Origin: Flavobacterium sp. M31R6
GTDB lineage: Bacteria; Bacteroidota; Bacteroidia; Flavobacteriales; Flavobacteriaceae
Assembly (NCBI RefSeq): GCF_013284035.1
Contig: NZ_CP054141.1
Location: 372,001 to 436,000, forward strand
Direction of reading: 5' to 3'
DNA: 64,000 bases
Shown: piece after piece, positions 17,104 through 25,657 of the stretch
How positions within the stretch are numbered: position 1 is the stretch's first letter
How the letters are laid out: each line of letters starts with the position of its first letter
The notes under the pieces: generated by a model
Databases searched by the model: none
Told to the model about the DNA's origin: nothing
Seen by the model: the letters and a program-made list of their open reading frames with translations, nothing else
Position numbers and translations under genes: made by a program

Positions 17104-17460
17104 CTAATCTATCACTTCTCTTTCCAGAAAATAATTAACGATTGCTTCTTTCATTAAAACGGATTGTTCTCCTGCTTTTAGAGGCGGTAATTGCTCCTTT
17201 ACTTTATAATGTGGCCAGCCTTCTTCATCAAAAAATTCGAATTCGTAGAATCCATAGGGTTCCAACAATCGGCAAATGGCGATATGCATCAAATTTAGTT
17301 TCTCGTCTTTTTTGTATTCGCGATGTACTTTTCCCAATTCCTGTACTCCTATTAGATAAATAATAGCATCCAAATCCAAATCTTCTCCTTGTGAAAATTG
17401 ATTGGAAAGTATATCGACAAGCCGTTCCCAGCGTTCTTTTAATTGTGTGTCTCTTGACAT
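17104..17460 (-). CDS. Conserved hypothetical protein
   Basis: The start is taken as the ATG at 17460 (MSRDTQLKERWERLVDILSN), giving 118 residues; the longer in-frame reading runs back through a dispersed repeat (it repeats NLQSKI), so it is not coding. The protein is helical and acidic, with LDLDAIIYLIGVQELGKVH and a conserved-looking GFYEFEFFDEEGWPHYK segment. No catalytic motif is recognised. A minus-strand promoter match (TTG at 17569-17567 and TATCTTTG at 17550-17543) lies upstream, divergent from cvpA. I know similar proteins only as uncharacterised Bacteroidota genes. Confidence 0.7.
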   Translation of the reverse strand: MSRDTQLKERWERLVDILSNQFSQGEDLDLDAIIYLIGVQELGKVHREYKKDEKLNLMHIAICRLLEPYGFYEFEFFDEEGWPHYKVKEQLPPLKAGEQSVLMKEAIVNYFLEREVID

Positions 17461-17465
17461 TATTA

Positions 17466-17506
17466 TTTTTGATTGTAGATTAACGATTTTTGATTGCAGA
17501 TTTATT
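17466..17506. repeat. Dispersed gene-boundary repeat
   Basis: TTTTTGATTGTAGATTAACG followed by ATTTTTGATTGCAGATTT, the GATTAACGATT family, directly before the start at 17460 on the minus strand. Confidence 0.7.
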
Positions 17507-17542
17507 CCGCACATTTTCAAAAATGAAATCGAGTTATTTTGA

Positions 17543-17569
17543 CAAAGATAAGAACTTGAAAATTGACAA
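17543..17569 (-). promoter_or_regulatory. Promoter of the 118-residue gene
   Basis: On the minus strand TTG (17569-17567), 16 bases, then TATCTTTG (17550-17543). Spacing is slightly short for the TTG-N17-23-TAnnTTTG pattern. Confidence 0.4.
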
Positions 17570-17589
17570 TGGTTACCGAACAATTCTTT

Positions 17590-17597
17590 TATCTTTG
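17590..17597 (+). promoter_or_regulatory. -7 element for cvpA
   Basis: TATCTTTG, 25 bases before the ATG, with a TTG 24 bases further upstream (17563-17565). Confidence 0.5.
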
Positions 17598-17622
17598 CGC
17601 CTTTAATATTTAAAATAAATAA

Positions 17623-18123
17623 ATGAGTTTTTTTGATATTATCATAGGTGGTTTCTTGTGCTTCTCTTTTTATAAAGGAATCAGAAATGGACTTTTTGTT
17701 GAATTGGCTTCCCTAATTTCTCTTATTTTGGGAATTTACATTGCCATAAAATTTTCTGACGTACTGAAAAGTGTTATATCGGGTTCGCTGCATTGGAATC
17801 CTTATACTATTCAGGTGTTTGCATTTATCCTAACTTTTATTGTCGTGGTTATTGGTGTTTATATGCTTGGAAAGCTCTTGACCAATATAGCCGATTTTGC
17901 CTTTTTAGGCTGGATAAACAGTCTTGGTGGCGGTTTTTTCAGGGTATTGAAAACCATTTTGATCATCAGCATATTTTTTACGCTTTTTGAAAAAATGAAC
18001 TACCATAACTATTTGGCCAAAAAAGAAACACTTGATAAATCTATTTTCTTTAACCCCATTCAAAAAGTTGCTGCGTTTGTTTTTCCTTCTATTGAAAAAT
18101 GGTACGATAAAGCAAGGAAGTAG
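17623..18123 (+). CDS. CvpA family membrane protein
   Basis: At 166 residues with four hydrophobic helices, starting MSFFDIIIGGFLCFSFYKGI, it fits the CvpA family (colicin V production protein). The pattern DIIIGGFLCFSFYKGIRNG, the second helix LASLISLILGIYIAIKFSDVL, and GWINSLGGGFFRVLKTILI near residue 105 are the usual family landmarks. CvpA proteins sit in the inner membrane and are linked in E. coli to envelope stress and colicin V export; their molecular role is unknown. The gene is alone, with a TATCTTTG promoter element upstream and a strong terminator downstream. Confidence 0.87.
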   Translation: MSFFDIIIGGFLCFSFYKGIRNGLFVELASLISLILGIYIAIKFSDVLKSVISGSLHWNPYTIQVFAFILTFIVVVIGVYMLGKLLTNIADFAFLGWINSLGGGFFRVLKTILIISIFFTLFEKMNYHNYLAKKETLDKSIFFNPIQKVAAFVFPSIEKWYDKARK

Positions 18124-18210
18124 TTTTTGAGATAGCAGATTTTAGACTGCGGATTTTAGATTTCTTTAATCCCATAAGATTATTTTTTAACGAATAATAC
18201 CTAATACCAA

Positions 18211-18258
18211 AAAATAGAGTAGCCGACAGTTGAAAACTGTGGACTACTCTATTTTTAT
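18211..18258. terminator. Bidirectional terminator
   Basis: AAAAATAGAGTAG / CTACTCTATTTTT stem, with an inner GACAGTT / AACTGTG stem, between cvpA and the converging batE. Confidence 0.88.
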
Positions 18259-18338
18259 TTTATAAATCTAGTTATTGTTTATTTATTTTGAAATCAAAAT
18301 ATTAATAGAACTTGAATCTGCTTTCTGAAATCTGAACA

Positions 18339-19085
18339 CTAATCCTTCACTTCTTTAATCGACCTGGCATCAATCCACCCTTCGGTTCCATCGGTCAATT
18401 GAATTTTTTTCCAGTATCCTAATGTTTCCTCCACATAGACTTTAGTCCCTGCGTGCAGGACAAAAGTAGTTGCGCTTGCGTTTTGGGGTTCGCTTCTTAC
18501 ATCTGCAACTTCAGCAAAAACGATGGCTGGTCTTTCATTGTCGAAATGGCTTTTTTCGAAAAAAGCTGCCGAGATACTCATTACTAGAAGCAATAATATT
18601 ACAAACATTCCCACAAAGAAAACTCTTTTTACAACTACTGTTTGATAAAAATAATACCCCATAAAAAACAACAAGAACAAGAAAGCAAAACTAATGGTAA
18701 TCCAGGCCCAAGTATCGAAAGGATAAATCCCCGTAAAGTCGCGCAGCATTTTCCCGAAACCTACTTTTGGAACTTCTTTGATTTCGTCTATAGTTTGTTT
18801 TTGGGCAAATTTTATATTGTTTAAAGCATCTTTGTCGGAAGGGTTCAAAACCAAAGCTTTCTCATAATTATAAATTGCTGGAGCTATTTGGTGCAACTTA
18901 TAATAACAATTCCCTAAATTAAAATATACTTCGACAGACTCTTTGTTGGCGGCCAAAACAGATTCATAGGCTTTGGCAGCCTCTTCATACTTCCCGTTTT
19001 GGTACAAAATATTTCCTTTTTCAAAACCCGTTTGGGCATAGAAAACTTGTGAGATTAATAATAGTATGTAAAAAATCTTTTTCAT
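18339..19085 (-). CDS. batE: BatE: TPR and SH3-domain membrane protein
   Basis: The 248-residue protein has a signal peptide (ending FYAQ), two or three TPR units (GNILYQNGKYEEAAKAYESV; VYFNLGNCYYKLHQIAPAIY; ALVLNPSDKDALNN), two membrane helices (residues 125-145 and 155-175) and a C-terminal bacterial SH3-like domain (VADVRSEPQN...GTKVYVEETLGYWKKIQLTDG). This domain order is that of BatE in Bacteroides and Flavobacterium aerotolerance operons. Its exact role is unknown; the Bat proteins are thought to form an envelope complex. It is the last gene of the minus-strand cluster. Confidence 0.88.
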   Translation of the reverse strand: MKKIFYILLLISQVFYAQTGFEKGNILYQNGKYEEAAKAYESVLAANKESVEVYFNLGNCYYKLHQIAPAIYNYEKALVLNPSDKDALNNIKFAQKQTIDEIKEVPKVGFGKMLRDFTGIYPFDTWAWITISFAFLFLLFFMGYYFYQTVVVKRVFFVGMFVILLLLVMSISAAFFEKSHFDNERPAIVFAEVADVRSEPQNASATTFVLHAGTKVYVEETLGYWKKIQLTDGTEGWIDARSIKEVKD

Positions 19086-19097
19086 TTTAATTTTTTT

Positions 19098-19150
19098 TAA
19101 GATGCTAAGTTGCTAAGATTCTGAGTTTCTTAGAATCTTAGCAACTTAGG
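19098..19150. repeat. Gene-boundary repeat (TTGCTAAGATTCT family)
   Basis: AAGTTGCTAAGATTCTGAG and CTTAGAATCTTAGCAACTTA fold into an imperfect hairpin of about 20 pairs between batD and batE. Same words as at 12568. Confidence 0.7.
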
Positions 19151-19152
19151 TA

Positions 19153-20898
19153 TTAAATCTGTTTTTCTAATTCAGAAATGATGGCTACCGCTTTATCAAA
19201 ATCATGTTGTATCGTTGCACTTGATGACGGTGCATATCTCGCAATCTCGCAATTCTCAGTAAGTGCAATAAAATCATTGACCACTTCCGGTTTGGCTTTT
19301 CTGGACAACAACAGTTCCTTAATATTATCTTTACTCATTTCTGAAGTCTCGATATGCAACTTGGCTTTTAAGAAATTATGCATCGCTTTCTCCAAGGCAA
19401 CGTAGAAAGGTTCTTTGTTGTTGATTTGTTTTTTGGCTTCCGATAAATATTTCTTAGCCAATTTGTTGTTCATTTTGATTCGGTTTCCAAAAACATCACT
19501 GTCAATTGCTTCTTTTTTCTTTTTGAACAACACAATTATAGGAAGCAACAAAAATGGCAAAAACAATAATCCATAGAATTTATCAGAACCAAAAAACACA
19601 GGTTCATCTCTTGTGACCAATTTTGTTTTTAAGTCAATATATTTAAATTGCTCAACTCCATCTATTTTATTTTTCCCAACACTGGCCGTTGCAGATGCCT
19701 CTGCTGTTTGTGTAGGTCCGTCAAGAACATTGATTTTAATTTCAGAAGAACTTATTGTTTTGTAGGTTCCAGTCCCTAAATCAAAATACGAAAAATGCAA
19801 CGGTTTTATGACATAGTCTCCCTTGTATTGTGGTATAATAGTATAAGAATCCGATATTTTACCGGTCATTCCAGACAGTGGTGTGTTTACTTTTTCGTCA
19901 TGCACTGCATCATACATTTCTAATGCATTAGGCACTTCAGGCTTAGGCAAAGTAAACAATTTAAGATTTCCAGTTCCAACCACACTCAAAACTAAATCCA
20001 AACTTTCTCCATTCTTCAATGTAGTTTTAGATGGAATTGCCTTGAAATCAAATTTTCCTACTGCACCTGTAAAATCTAGTGGTTTACCAGCTTCTGGCAA
20101 AGGTTTTACATTAATGGTTTTGGCTCCGGCAGAAACTCTTTTGCTGTCTTCAACCAATATAACTCGACCGAATATATCTCTACGATTCGTTGGTAATTGA
20201 ACTCCAATATTTAACGAAAGTGGTTCTATAACCAGTTTTCCTGATTTTTGAGGGTATAAAACTGTTTTACGCAAAACAACATAACGGTATTGCTCACCTT
20301 TGAACATTCCCTCTTCAGGAACCAATCGTTTGATATCAATGTTCTGATTCCAAAAATCATTATATTTTGGCTTGCTTACTTCTTCAAAACCATTAATCCC
20401 TATGTTGTTGAAATACAATTTATACACTACCGTAATAGGTTGATTAATGTATGGATTTGTGTTCGAGATATCAGCAACCAGATATAAATTACTATCAGCA
20501 GAAACTTGTGAATCATTAGGGTCTCTTGGTTGTTCCGTAGCTGCTGTTACATTGATCTTGATGGGTTGCGTTTTGTAAATCTGTCCATTATACTCAATCA
20601 TTGCCTGTTTGATGACCAAAGCTCCTTTTTGATTTGGCAGCAAAAAATAAGAATAGCTTTTCTCGAAAGATGTTTTTCCATTTATCCAAGATTGGCTTAC
20701 CTGCTGACTGGGCCCTGCAATAATTCTAAAGCCGTCAAAAGAAGGTTGCACAAAATTATCTCCATCAATATTCATCACAAAATCGATACGCAGTCTCTCG
20801 TTGAGTCCAAGCGTCGTTTTGCTTACTCTTGCCTCAAATTGTACTTGAGCCAAAAGTCCCTGAAAACTTAATAGGAATAGAATTAAATATCTTTTCAT
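19153..20898 (-). CDS. batD: BatD family protein
   Basis: A 581-residue protein with a signal peptide (MKRYLILFLLSFQGLLAQ) and a long extracytoplasmic region of immunoglobulin-like beta domains (RVSKTTLGLNERLRIDF, NPYINQPITVVYKLYF, NGESLDLVLSVVGTGNLK), then one membrane helix near residue 450 (FYGLLFLPFLLLPIIVLF) and a cytoplasmic helical tail. This matches BatD (oxygen-tolerance protein, DUF-type BatD family). It is placed between batC and batE. The periplasmic domains suggest binding of a partner, but none is known for certain. Confidence 0.93.
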   Translation of the reverse strand: MKRYLILFLLSFQGLLAQVQFEARVSKTTLGLNERLRIDFVMNIDGDNFVQPSFDGFRIIAGPSQQVSQSWINGKTSFEKSYSYFLLPNQKGALVIKQAMIEYNGQIYKTQPIKINVTAATEQPRDPNDSQVSADSNLYLVADISNTNPYINQPITVVYKLYFNNIGINGFEEVSKPKYNDFWNQNIDIKRLVPEEGMFKGEQYRYVVLRKTVLYPQKSGKLVIEPLSLNIGVQLPTNRRDIFGRVILVEDSKRVSAGAKTINVKPLPEAGKPLDFTGAVGKFDFKAIPSKTTLKNGESLDLVLSVVGTGNLKLFTLPKPEVPNALEMYDAVHDEKVNTPLSGMTGKISDSYTIIPQYKGDYVIKPLHFSYFDLGTGTYKTISSSEIKINVLDGPTQTAEASATASVGKNKIDGVEQFKYIDLKTKLVTRDEPVFFGSDKFYGLLFLPFLLLPIIVLFKKKKEAIDSDVFGNRIKMNNKLAKKYLSEAKKQINNKEPFYVALEKAMHNFLKAKLHIETSEMSKDNIKELLLSRKAKPEVVNDFIALTENCEIARYAPSSSATIQHDFDKAVAIISELEKQI

Positions 20899-20975
20899 TA
20901 CTTGTTTAATCTTTTTGTATTTAACGTTTAATCGAAAATTTAAAAACTTTAATTTCTTATTGACCGTTTAAAATT

Positions 20976-21749
20976 CTACCAATCTTTCTCAGTTCTTCTA
21001 GGCGAGCCTTTTTCTTTATTGGCATTTACCTTATCCTGAATTTTCTTTTCCTCATTGTTTACGGCATCCAAAAGATTTTCGGTTCGTTGTTTCGAAATAC
21101 CTCCCGGTTTTGGTTTTGGTTGCCCTTTGTCATCTTTGGGTTTACCATCATCTTTTTTATCTTTGTCACCGTCTTTCTTGTCGTCCTTTTTGTCTTTATC
21201 GCCGTCTTTCTTGTCGTCCTTTTTATTTTTATCCTTGTCCTTGTCTTTATCTTTGTCCTTATTTTTGTCTTTGTCTTTATTCTTATCTTTATTTTTATCG
21301 TCTTTTGGAGGCGGATTGTCTTTTAGCATTTTTTTAGCCAAAGCATAGTTGTATCGTGTTTCTTCATCTTTAGGATCGTTTCTTAAGGCATTTTTATAGG
21401 CTTCCACAGCTTGGGTATAATCCTTCTCTTTCATAAAAACATTTCCCAAATTATGAAAAGCTTTGTGCTTTTGGGATCTTGTTTTCAAACTTTTCAACGC
21501 ATTCGCATACACAAATTTGGATTCCGAAAATTGATTTTGTCTGTAAATAGAATTTCCTAAATTATACGTAGCAACTGTTCTGCTAGGGAATTTAGAATGT
21601 GAAATTCTATAGTTGGCTTCGGCATCCACAAAATTCTTTGCTACATATTCCTCATTTGCTTTAGGCAAAACTTTGTCTTTCTCTTGGGCGTTGGCCACAA
21701 AAGTTAAAAGCAATAGTAGTAAGTATATAATTCTATTTTTCATTTTCAT
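20976..21749 (-). CDS. batC: BatC: TPR protein with a Lys/Asp-rich repeat region
   Basis: The 257-residue protein opens with a signal peptide (ending FVANAQ) and three TPR units (residues 30-150; for example KAFHNLGNVFMKEKDYTQAV and YKNALRNDPKDEETRYNYAL). Residues 150-215 are almost only K and D with some N and G, including two DNA-level repeats of about 33 bases at 21163-21232, followed by a Pro/Lys-rich part and a short conserved tail. BatC orthologues end in a similar charged linker of variable length. The place in the cluster (between batB and batD) supports the call. The charged part is probably disordered. Confidence 0.9.
   Translation of the reverse strand: MKMKNRIIYLLLLLLTFVANAQEKDKVLPKANEEYVAKNFVDAEANYRISHSKFPSRTVATYNLGNSIYRQNQFSESKFVYANALKSLKTRSQKHKAFHNLGNVFMKEKDYTQAVEAYKNALRNDPKDEETRYNYALAKKMLKDNPPPKDDKNKDKNKDKDKNKDKDKDKDKDKNKKDDKKDGDKDKKDDKKDGDKDKKDDGKPKDDKGQPKPKPGGISKQRTENLLDAVNNEEKKIQDKVNANKEKGSPRRTEKDW
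21163..21232. repeat. Tandem repeat inside batC
   Basis: Two near-identical copies of about 33 bases (CCGTCTTTCTTGTCGTCCTT core) encode DKKDDKKDG units. Confidence 0.85.
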
Positions 21750-21813
21750 TTAAATGTTCCTTTCAAAGTATTTGCGAATAATTGCGTCCTTAGTTTACCT
21801 TGATTTTAATACT

Positions 21814-22848
21814 TTATTTATTCTCGTTAAATAAATTCAACTTATTTACCCAGCTAGTTTTTCTTTCCAAAAAGAAAACATCCAAAAACAACAACACAAA
21901 CCCAATTCCTAAAAACCATTGAAATTGTGATTGAAAATCGGCCATTTGGGTGGCTTCAAATTCTGTTTTTTGAATTTTATCCAATGTTGCTTTTATGTAT
22001 TCCAAAACTTCTTTGGTATTGTTTCCGTTTACATAACCGCCACCGGTAATTTTTGCTATAGTCGCCAGACTGTTTGGGTTTAATTTGGTTATCACTATTT
22101 CACCATTATTATCCCTTTGGTAGCTTTCGACGATTCCATTTTTTTTCAGAGGGATAGTTCCCCCTTTCTCAGTACCCAGTCCAATGGTGACAATTTTCAT
22201 TCCTAGCTTCTTCGCTTCCTCCGCTGCGGATTCTGCTCCTTCAGAATGGTCTTCCCCATCCGAAATCATGATCATCAGTTTGCTGGTCTTACTTTTATCG
22301 TCAAAATAAGTTCCAGATAATTTTATCGCCTCATCCAGCGATGTTCCTTGGGACGAAACCATTCCTGGTCCCATACTTTGCAAGAACATTTTTGCTACGC
22401 TATAATCCGTAGTTATCGGCAGCACTGGAAACGCGCTTCCGGCATAAGCCACAATTCCTATTCTGTCACTTCCTAATTGATTGATAATTTGAGATACAAT
22501 TTGCTTGCTTTTTTCCAAACGACTAGGAGCAACATCTTCGCAAAGCATACTTTTGGAAACGTCCATCGCAAAAACAATGTCTATTCCTTCTCTTTTTACA
22601 GTTTCAACTTTGGTTCCAATTTTAGGGTTTACCAATCCAAAAATCAAGGCAATTAGTGCCAAAAGCAAAACGCCCAATTTCAAAAAAGGTTTGAAAACAG
22701 AACGTTCTGGACTTAGTCTTTTGATAACTTCCAAATCCCCAAATTCGCGTTGCTTCTTTCTTTTCCAATATAAATTAAATAGAAAAAGTACCGCCACAAC
22801 TGGCAGTAAAAAAAGTAAGTATAAATATTTTTGTTCGTCTAATTCCAT
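21814..22848 (-). CDS. batB: BatB: von Willebrand factor A membrane protein
   Basis: The 344-residue protein has two N-terminal membrane helices (residues 8-25 and 55-72), a VWA domain and a C-terminal membrane helix (FLGIGFVLLFLDVFFL). The metal-binding MIDAS motif reads AMDVSKSML near residue 93 (DxSxS), with the later GTSLDEA and MISDGEDHSEGA positions also in place. VWA domains bind partner proteins through a divalent metal. BatB pairs with BatA in the same cluster. The spacing to batA is 90 bases, filled by a dispersed repeat. Confidence 0.94.
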   Translation of the reverse strand: MELDEQKYLYLLFLLPVVAVLFLFNLYWKRKKQREFGDLEVIKRLSPERSVFKPFLKLGVLLLALIALIFGLVNPKIGTKVETVKREGIDIVFAMDVSKSMLCEDVAPSRLEKSKQIVSQIINQLGSDRIGIVAYAGSAFPVLPITTDYSVAKMFLQSMGPGMVSSQGTSLDEAIKLSGTYFDDKSKTSKLMIMISDGEDHSEGAESAAEEAKKLGMKIVTIGLGTEKGGTIPLKKNGIVESYQRDNNGEIVITKLNPNSLATIAKITGGGYVNGNNTKEVLEYIKATLDKIQKTEFEATQMADFQSQFQWFLGIGFVLLFLDVFFLERKTSWVNKLNLFNENK

Positions 22849-22854
22849 AATAAT

Positions 22855-22935
22855 TTTTGATTTTGGATTAACGATTTTTGAATGCAGATAGCAATAAATC
22901 AGAAATCACAAATCGTTAATCTTCATTCATCAATC
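22855..22935. repeat. Dispersed gene-boundary repeat
   Basis: TTTTGGATTAACGATTTTTG followed by an inverted AAATCGTTAATCTTC; GATTAACGATT family, between batA and batB. Confidence 0.7.
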
Positions 22936-22938
22936 TTT

Positions 22939-23940
22939 TTATATAAAACTTCTGTACACTGTATTTCGCAAACCTATTTCCAGTAACAATAAAAACCCAG
23001 CCAACAATACAAAAGGTCTGAACTTTTCGTCATAATCATAGAATTTCAATTCTTCGATTTCAGTAGTTTCCAATTTATTGATTTCACTATAAATTTGAGC
23101 TAATTTGTCATTACTAGTCGCTCTAAAATACTTTCCTCCCGTTTTTCTGGCGATATTTCTCATCAATTGTTCATCAATCTCAACCTTCATCATTCGGAAA
23201 ATCAATTGCCCATTTGGTCCAAGTGCATAAGGCGATTCTGCCATTCCATTAGTACCAATACCAATAGTGTACACTTTTATACCATATTGTTGAGCGATAT
23301 CCGAAGCTGTTTCAGGCTCAATAAATCCTGCATTATTGACACCATCCGTCATTAAAATAATCACTTTACTTTTGGCCTTACTGTCTTTAAGTCGGTTTAC
23401 GGCTGTCGCCAATCCCATTCCAATTCCAGTTCCGTCCTGTAAAACATTATCGTATTTAATACTGGCTATAGCTTCTTGAATAACTGCTTTGTCACTCGTT
23501 ACCGGTGATTTGGTATACGCTTCAGAAGCATAAACCACAAGTCCAATTCTGTCGTTGGGTCTTTCGTCAACAAAAACTGAAGCAACTCTTTTTAGCGCTT
23601 CCATTCTATTTGGCTTAAAATCCTTGGCAAGCATACTCCCGGATACATCGACCGCCACCACAATATCAATTCCTTTTGTGGTTTTTGTTTTATTGCTAAT
23701 GTCAACTGTTCTTGGTCTAGCCATTGCCACAATTAATAATGACAATGACAATAATCGCAAAACGTCTAAACCCGGTTTTAATTTTGCCAATAAAGATTCT
23801 GTTCCTTTGAACCCTTGAAGAGAACTCATTTTTAGGGTAGCCGATTGCTGATTTCTTTTCCAAACTAGCCAGACAATTGCTAATGGAATTAAAAGGAACA
23901 ACCAAAAAAATTCTGGATTTAAAAAGGTTATTTTTTCCAT
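22939..23940 (-). CDS. batA: BatA: von Willebrand factor A membrane protein
   Basis: A 333-residue protein with N-terminal membrane helices (residues 10-28 and 58-75), a VWA domain with a full MIDAS (VAVDVSGSML near residue 93; GTGIGMGLATAV; LMTDGVNNAG), and a C-terminal membrane helix (FVLLAGFLLLLEIGLR). It is the BatA member of the aerotolerance cluster. Its ATG overlaps by one base the stop codon of the preceding gene (TAATG on the minus strand), so the two are translationally coupled. In Bacteroides fragilis loss of the bat genes lowers oxygen tolerance; in an aerobic Flavobacterium the role is less clear. Confidence 0.95.
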   Translation of the reverse strand: MEKITFLNPEFFWLFLLIPLAIVWLVWKRNQQSATLKMSSLQGFKGTESLLAKLKPGLDVLRLLSLSLLIVAMARPRTVDISNKTKTTKGIDIVVAVDVSGSMLAKDFKPNRMEALKRVASVFVDERPNDRIGLVVYASEAYTKSPVTSDKAVIQEAIASIKYDNVLQDGTGIGMGLATAVNRLKDSKAKSKVIILMTDGVNNAGFIEPETASDIAQQYGIKVYTIGIGTNGMAESPYALGPNGQLIFRMMKVEIDEQLMRNIARKTGGKYFRATSNDKLAQIYSEINKLETTEIEELKFYDYDEKFRPFVLLAGFLLLLEIGLRNTVYRSFI

Positions 23941-25562
23941 TAGTTACTAGCTGATTTAAGTTCTACCGAATTCATAATGCGGTCTGTCAATTCCGTGGCA
24001 TATCTATCTCCTTCTTCGTGAAGAATCATAATTTGCTGTAATCCGCCTTCTTGTCCAAAAAGCAAGATTTCATAATATATTTTGGAACTAGTTTGACTGT
24101 TACCATCTATTCTTGAAAAAGTACCGTATCCTTTTTTGCCGGTTACCCCATTATTGGTTTGAAAATCCTCTTCTTTAACTATCATGTTTTGTGCCCCTTG
24201 CGATTCCAAGACTTTCAAAGAACCTTCAATTGCCTTAGATAAATCCAGTGCTCCTTCCTTTTTATATTTCATGGTCGAAACCATAATGTAAAAATTATCC
24301 AAAAGACTTCCATACCCAAAGGACTGCATCTCTTTTATAAGTGCCATTCCGTCTTTTGGCAATGATTTTGTCAAATCTATTCGCTTCAAGACTTTTGGGG
24401 TTTCTATAATAACTCCTGGATTTCCATACTCGCTCTTAACCCATTCTCCTTCCAGCAATTCTTTTGTTGGATGTCCAAGAATATTGTCTTTAACGTAGTC
24501 AAATCCTTTGGTTGCTATGAAGAAAGTAGTTGTCGCAAAAAGTAAAAAAACAACAGATCCAACTGCAATTGCAATACGCTGATTTCTCTTTTTTCTAAGC
24601 AAAATTTGAATTTGTCTTTGCTTTTGGGCTTCGTTCAATATAGTATCTTCTTCTATTGGCACTTCAACTGGAATCGCTTCATCCAATGTTAAAATTGCTT
24701 TTTGAATTCTATTTCTATCTTCGGTGATTTCAAATTCCAAAGGTTTTGATTTGGCAAATTTCACTAAATCGGCTTGTTTCAAAACGGTAAACAAATTCTC
24801 AATCGTTTCTTGTGAAAGCTTCATTTTTTTCTTCAATGACGCCGCTTTAAGACCCTCAATCAATTCTGAAGTCGTACTTTCCATGGCCGGAATCTCTATC
24901 GCTTCTTCGATATAATTTCTGGTAATATCCGTCAATTCACTATAATATGCTTTAACCTCACCATGTTGCCAAAGCTCTTTTTTCTCCAAAGTATTAAGTA
25001 AACTTGTCGCTTTTTCTATTGGTGTTTTATAAACTTCTTCTTCAATTTTTTTCTTTTGGCGAATTTTTGTGTACCAATAAACGAAAGCTCCAATTCCTAA
25101 AATCAATAAAATTCCCAAAAGATATTTCCACCAATCTGAAGAATCTTCTGCCTTTACAATATCTTTGATATCATACATTTTTTGTCTTAACGTATCAACC
25201 TGAACATTGGCAACCTCAACTTTTATGGAGTCAGTCAAAAACTCTTTATTATTTATCAGAATCTTTATGCTTGGAATGGTATATTTCCCCGAATCAAATT
25301 GAGTCAAGCCATACTTTTTAATTAATTCGTATCGGTCGTCTTTTTTGATGGTGTCAATTGGATACGATTGAATTACTTCCAGTGCTCCAATGTTTTTTAG
25401 TTTTGGAAAAACAACTTTGGACAAAGTATCTACCGAAGTTTTTAAAGTCAATTTAAACTCAGCTCCAATTTTATTTTTTGTGGTATCGATACTGGTAACT
25501 ACTTTTTGTTGTGCAAAAAGTGAAGTCGAAAACAGTAAGTATATTAATATTTTTTTAAACAT
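23940..25562 (-). CDS. BatD-like / DUF4381-type membrane protein of the aerotolerance cluster
   Basis: This 540-residue protein has a signal peptide (ending SLFAQ), a beta-rich extracytoplasmic domain (residues 18-130, BatD-like: GAEFKLTLKTSVDTL, YTIPSIKILINN), a membrane helix at about 148-165, a cytoplasmic helical part resembling DUF4381 (KAYYSELTDITRNYIEEAI near 208), a second membrane helix at about 328-350 and a C-terminal domain of about 190 residues that I do not recognise. The position between the DUF58 gene and batA is where DUF4381 proteins normally sit; those are commonly much shorter. The extra C-terminal domain and second helix are unusual. Coupled by one base to batA. Confidence 0.75.
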   Translation of the reverse strand: MFKKILIYLLFSTSLFAQQKVVTSIDTTKNKIGAEFKLTLKTSVDTLSKVVFPKLKNIGALEVIQSYPIDTIKKDDRYELIKKYGLTQFDSGKYTIPSIKILINNKEFLTDSIKVEVANVQVDTLRQKMYDIKDIVKAEDSSDWWKYLLGILLILGIGAFVYWYTKIRQKKKIEEEVYKTPIEKATSLLNTLEKKELWQHGEVKAYYSELTDITRNYIEEAIEIPAMESTTSELIEGLKAASLKKKMKLSQETIENLFTVLKQADLVKFAKSKPLEFEITEDRNRIQKAILTLDEAIPVEVPIEEDTILNEAQKQRQIQILLRKKRNQRIAIAVGSVVFLLFATTTFFIATKGFDYVKDNILGHPTKELLEGEWVKSEYGNPGVIIETPKVLKRIDLTKSLPKDGMALIKEMQSFGYGSLLDNFYIMVSTMKYKKEGALDLSKAIEGSLKVLESQGAQNMIVKEEDFQTNNGVTGKKGYGTFSRIDGNSQTSSKIYYEILLFGQEGGLQQIMILHEEGDRYATELTDRIMNSVELKSASN

Positions 25563-25571
25563 TTATTTTGG

Positions 25572-25621
25572 GAAATTTTGATTTTTGATTGAAGATTAAC
25601 GATTTTTGATTTCAGATTTTA
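25572..25621. repeat. Dispersed gene-boundary repeat
   Basis: GATTTTTGATTGAAGATTAA then CGATTTTTGATTTCAGATTT, GATTAACGATT family. Confidence 0.7.
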
Positions 25622-25657
25622 CTCCGCACAAAAATTGTTTTCAATCCAAAAAGTATA

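Noticed and set aside
17461..17583. N-terminal extension of the 118-residue gene
   Set aside because: The extension translates a dispersed intergenic repeat and a promoter region; the ATG at 17460 is preferred.
21055..21348. Plus-strand Ser/Leu/Phe-rich frames over batC
   Set aside because: They are antisense readings of the Lys/Asp repeats of batC; low complexity explains their length.
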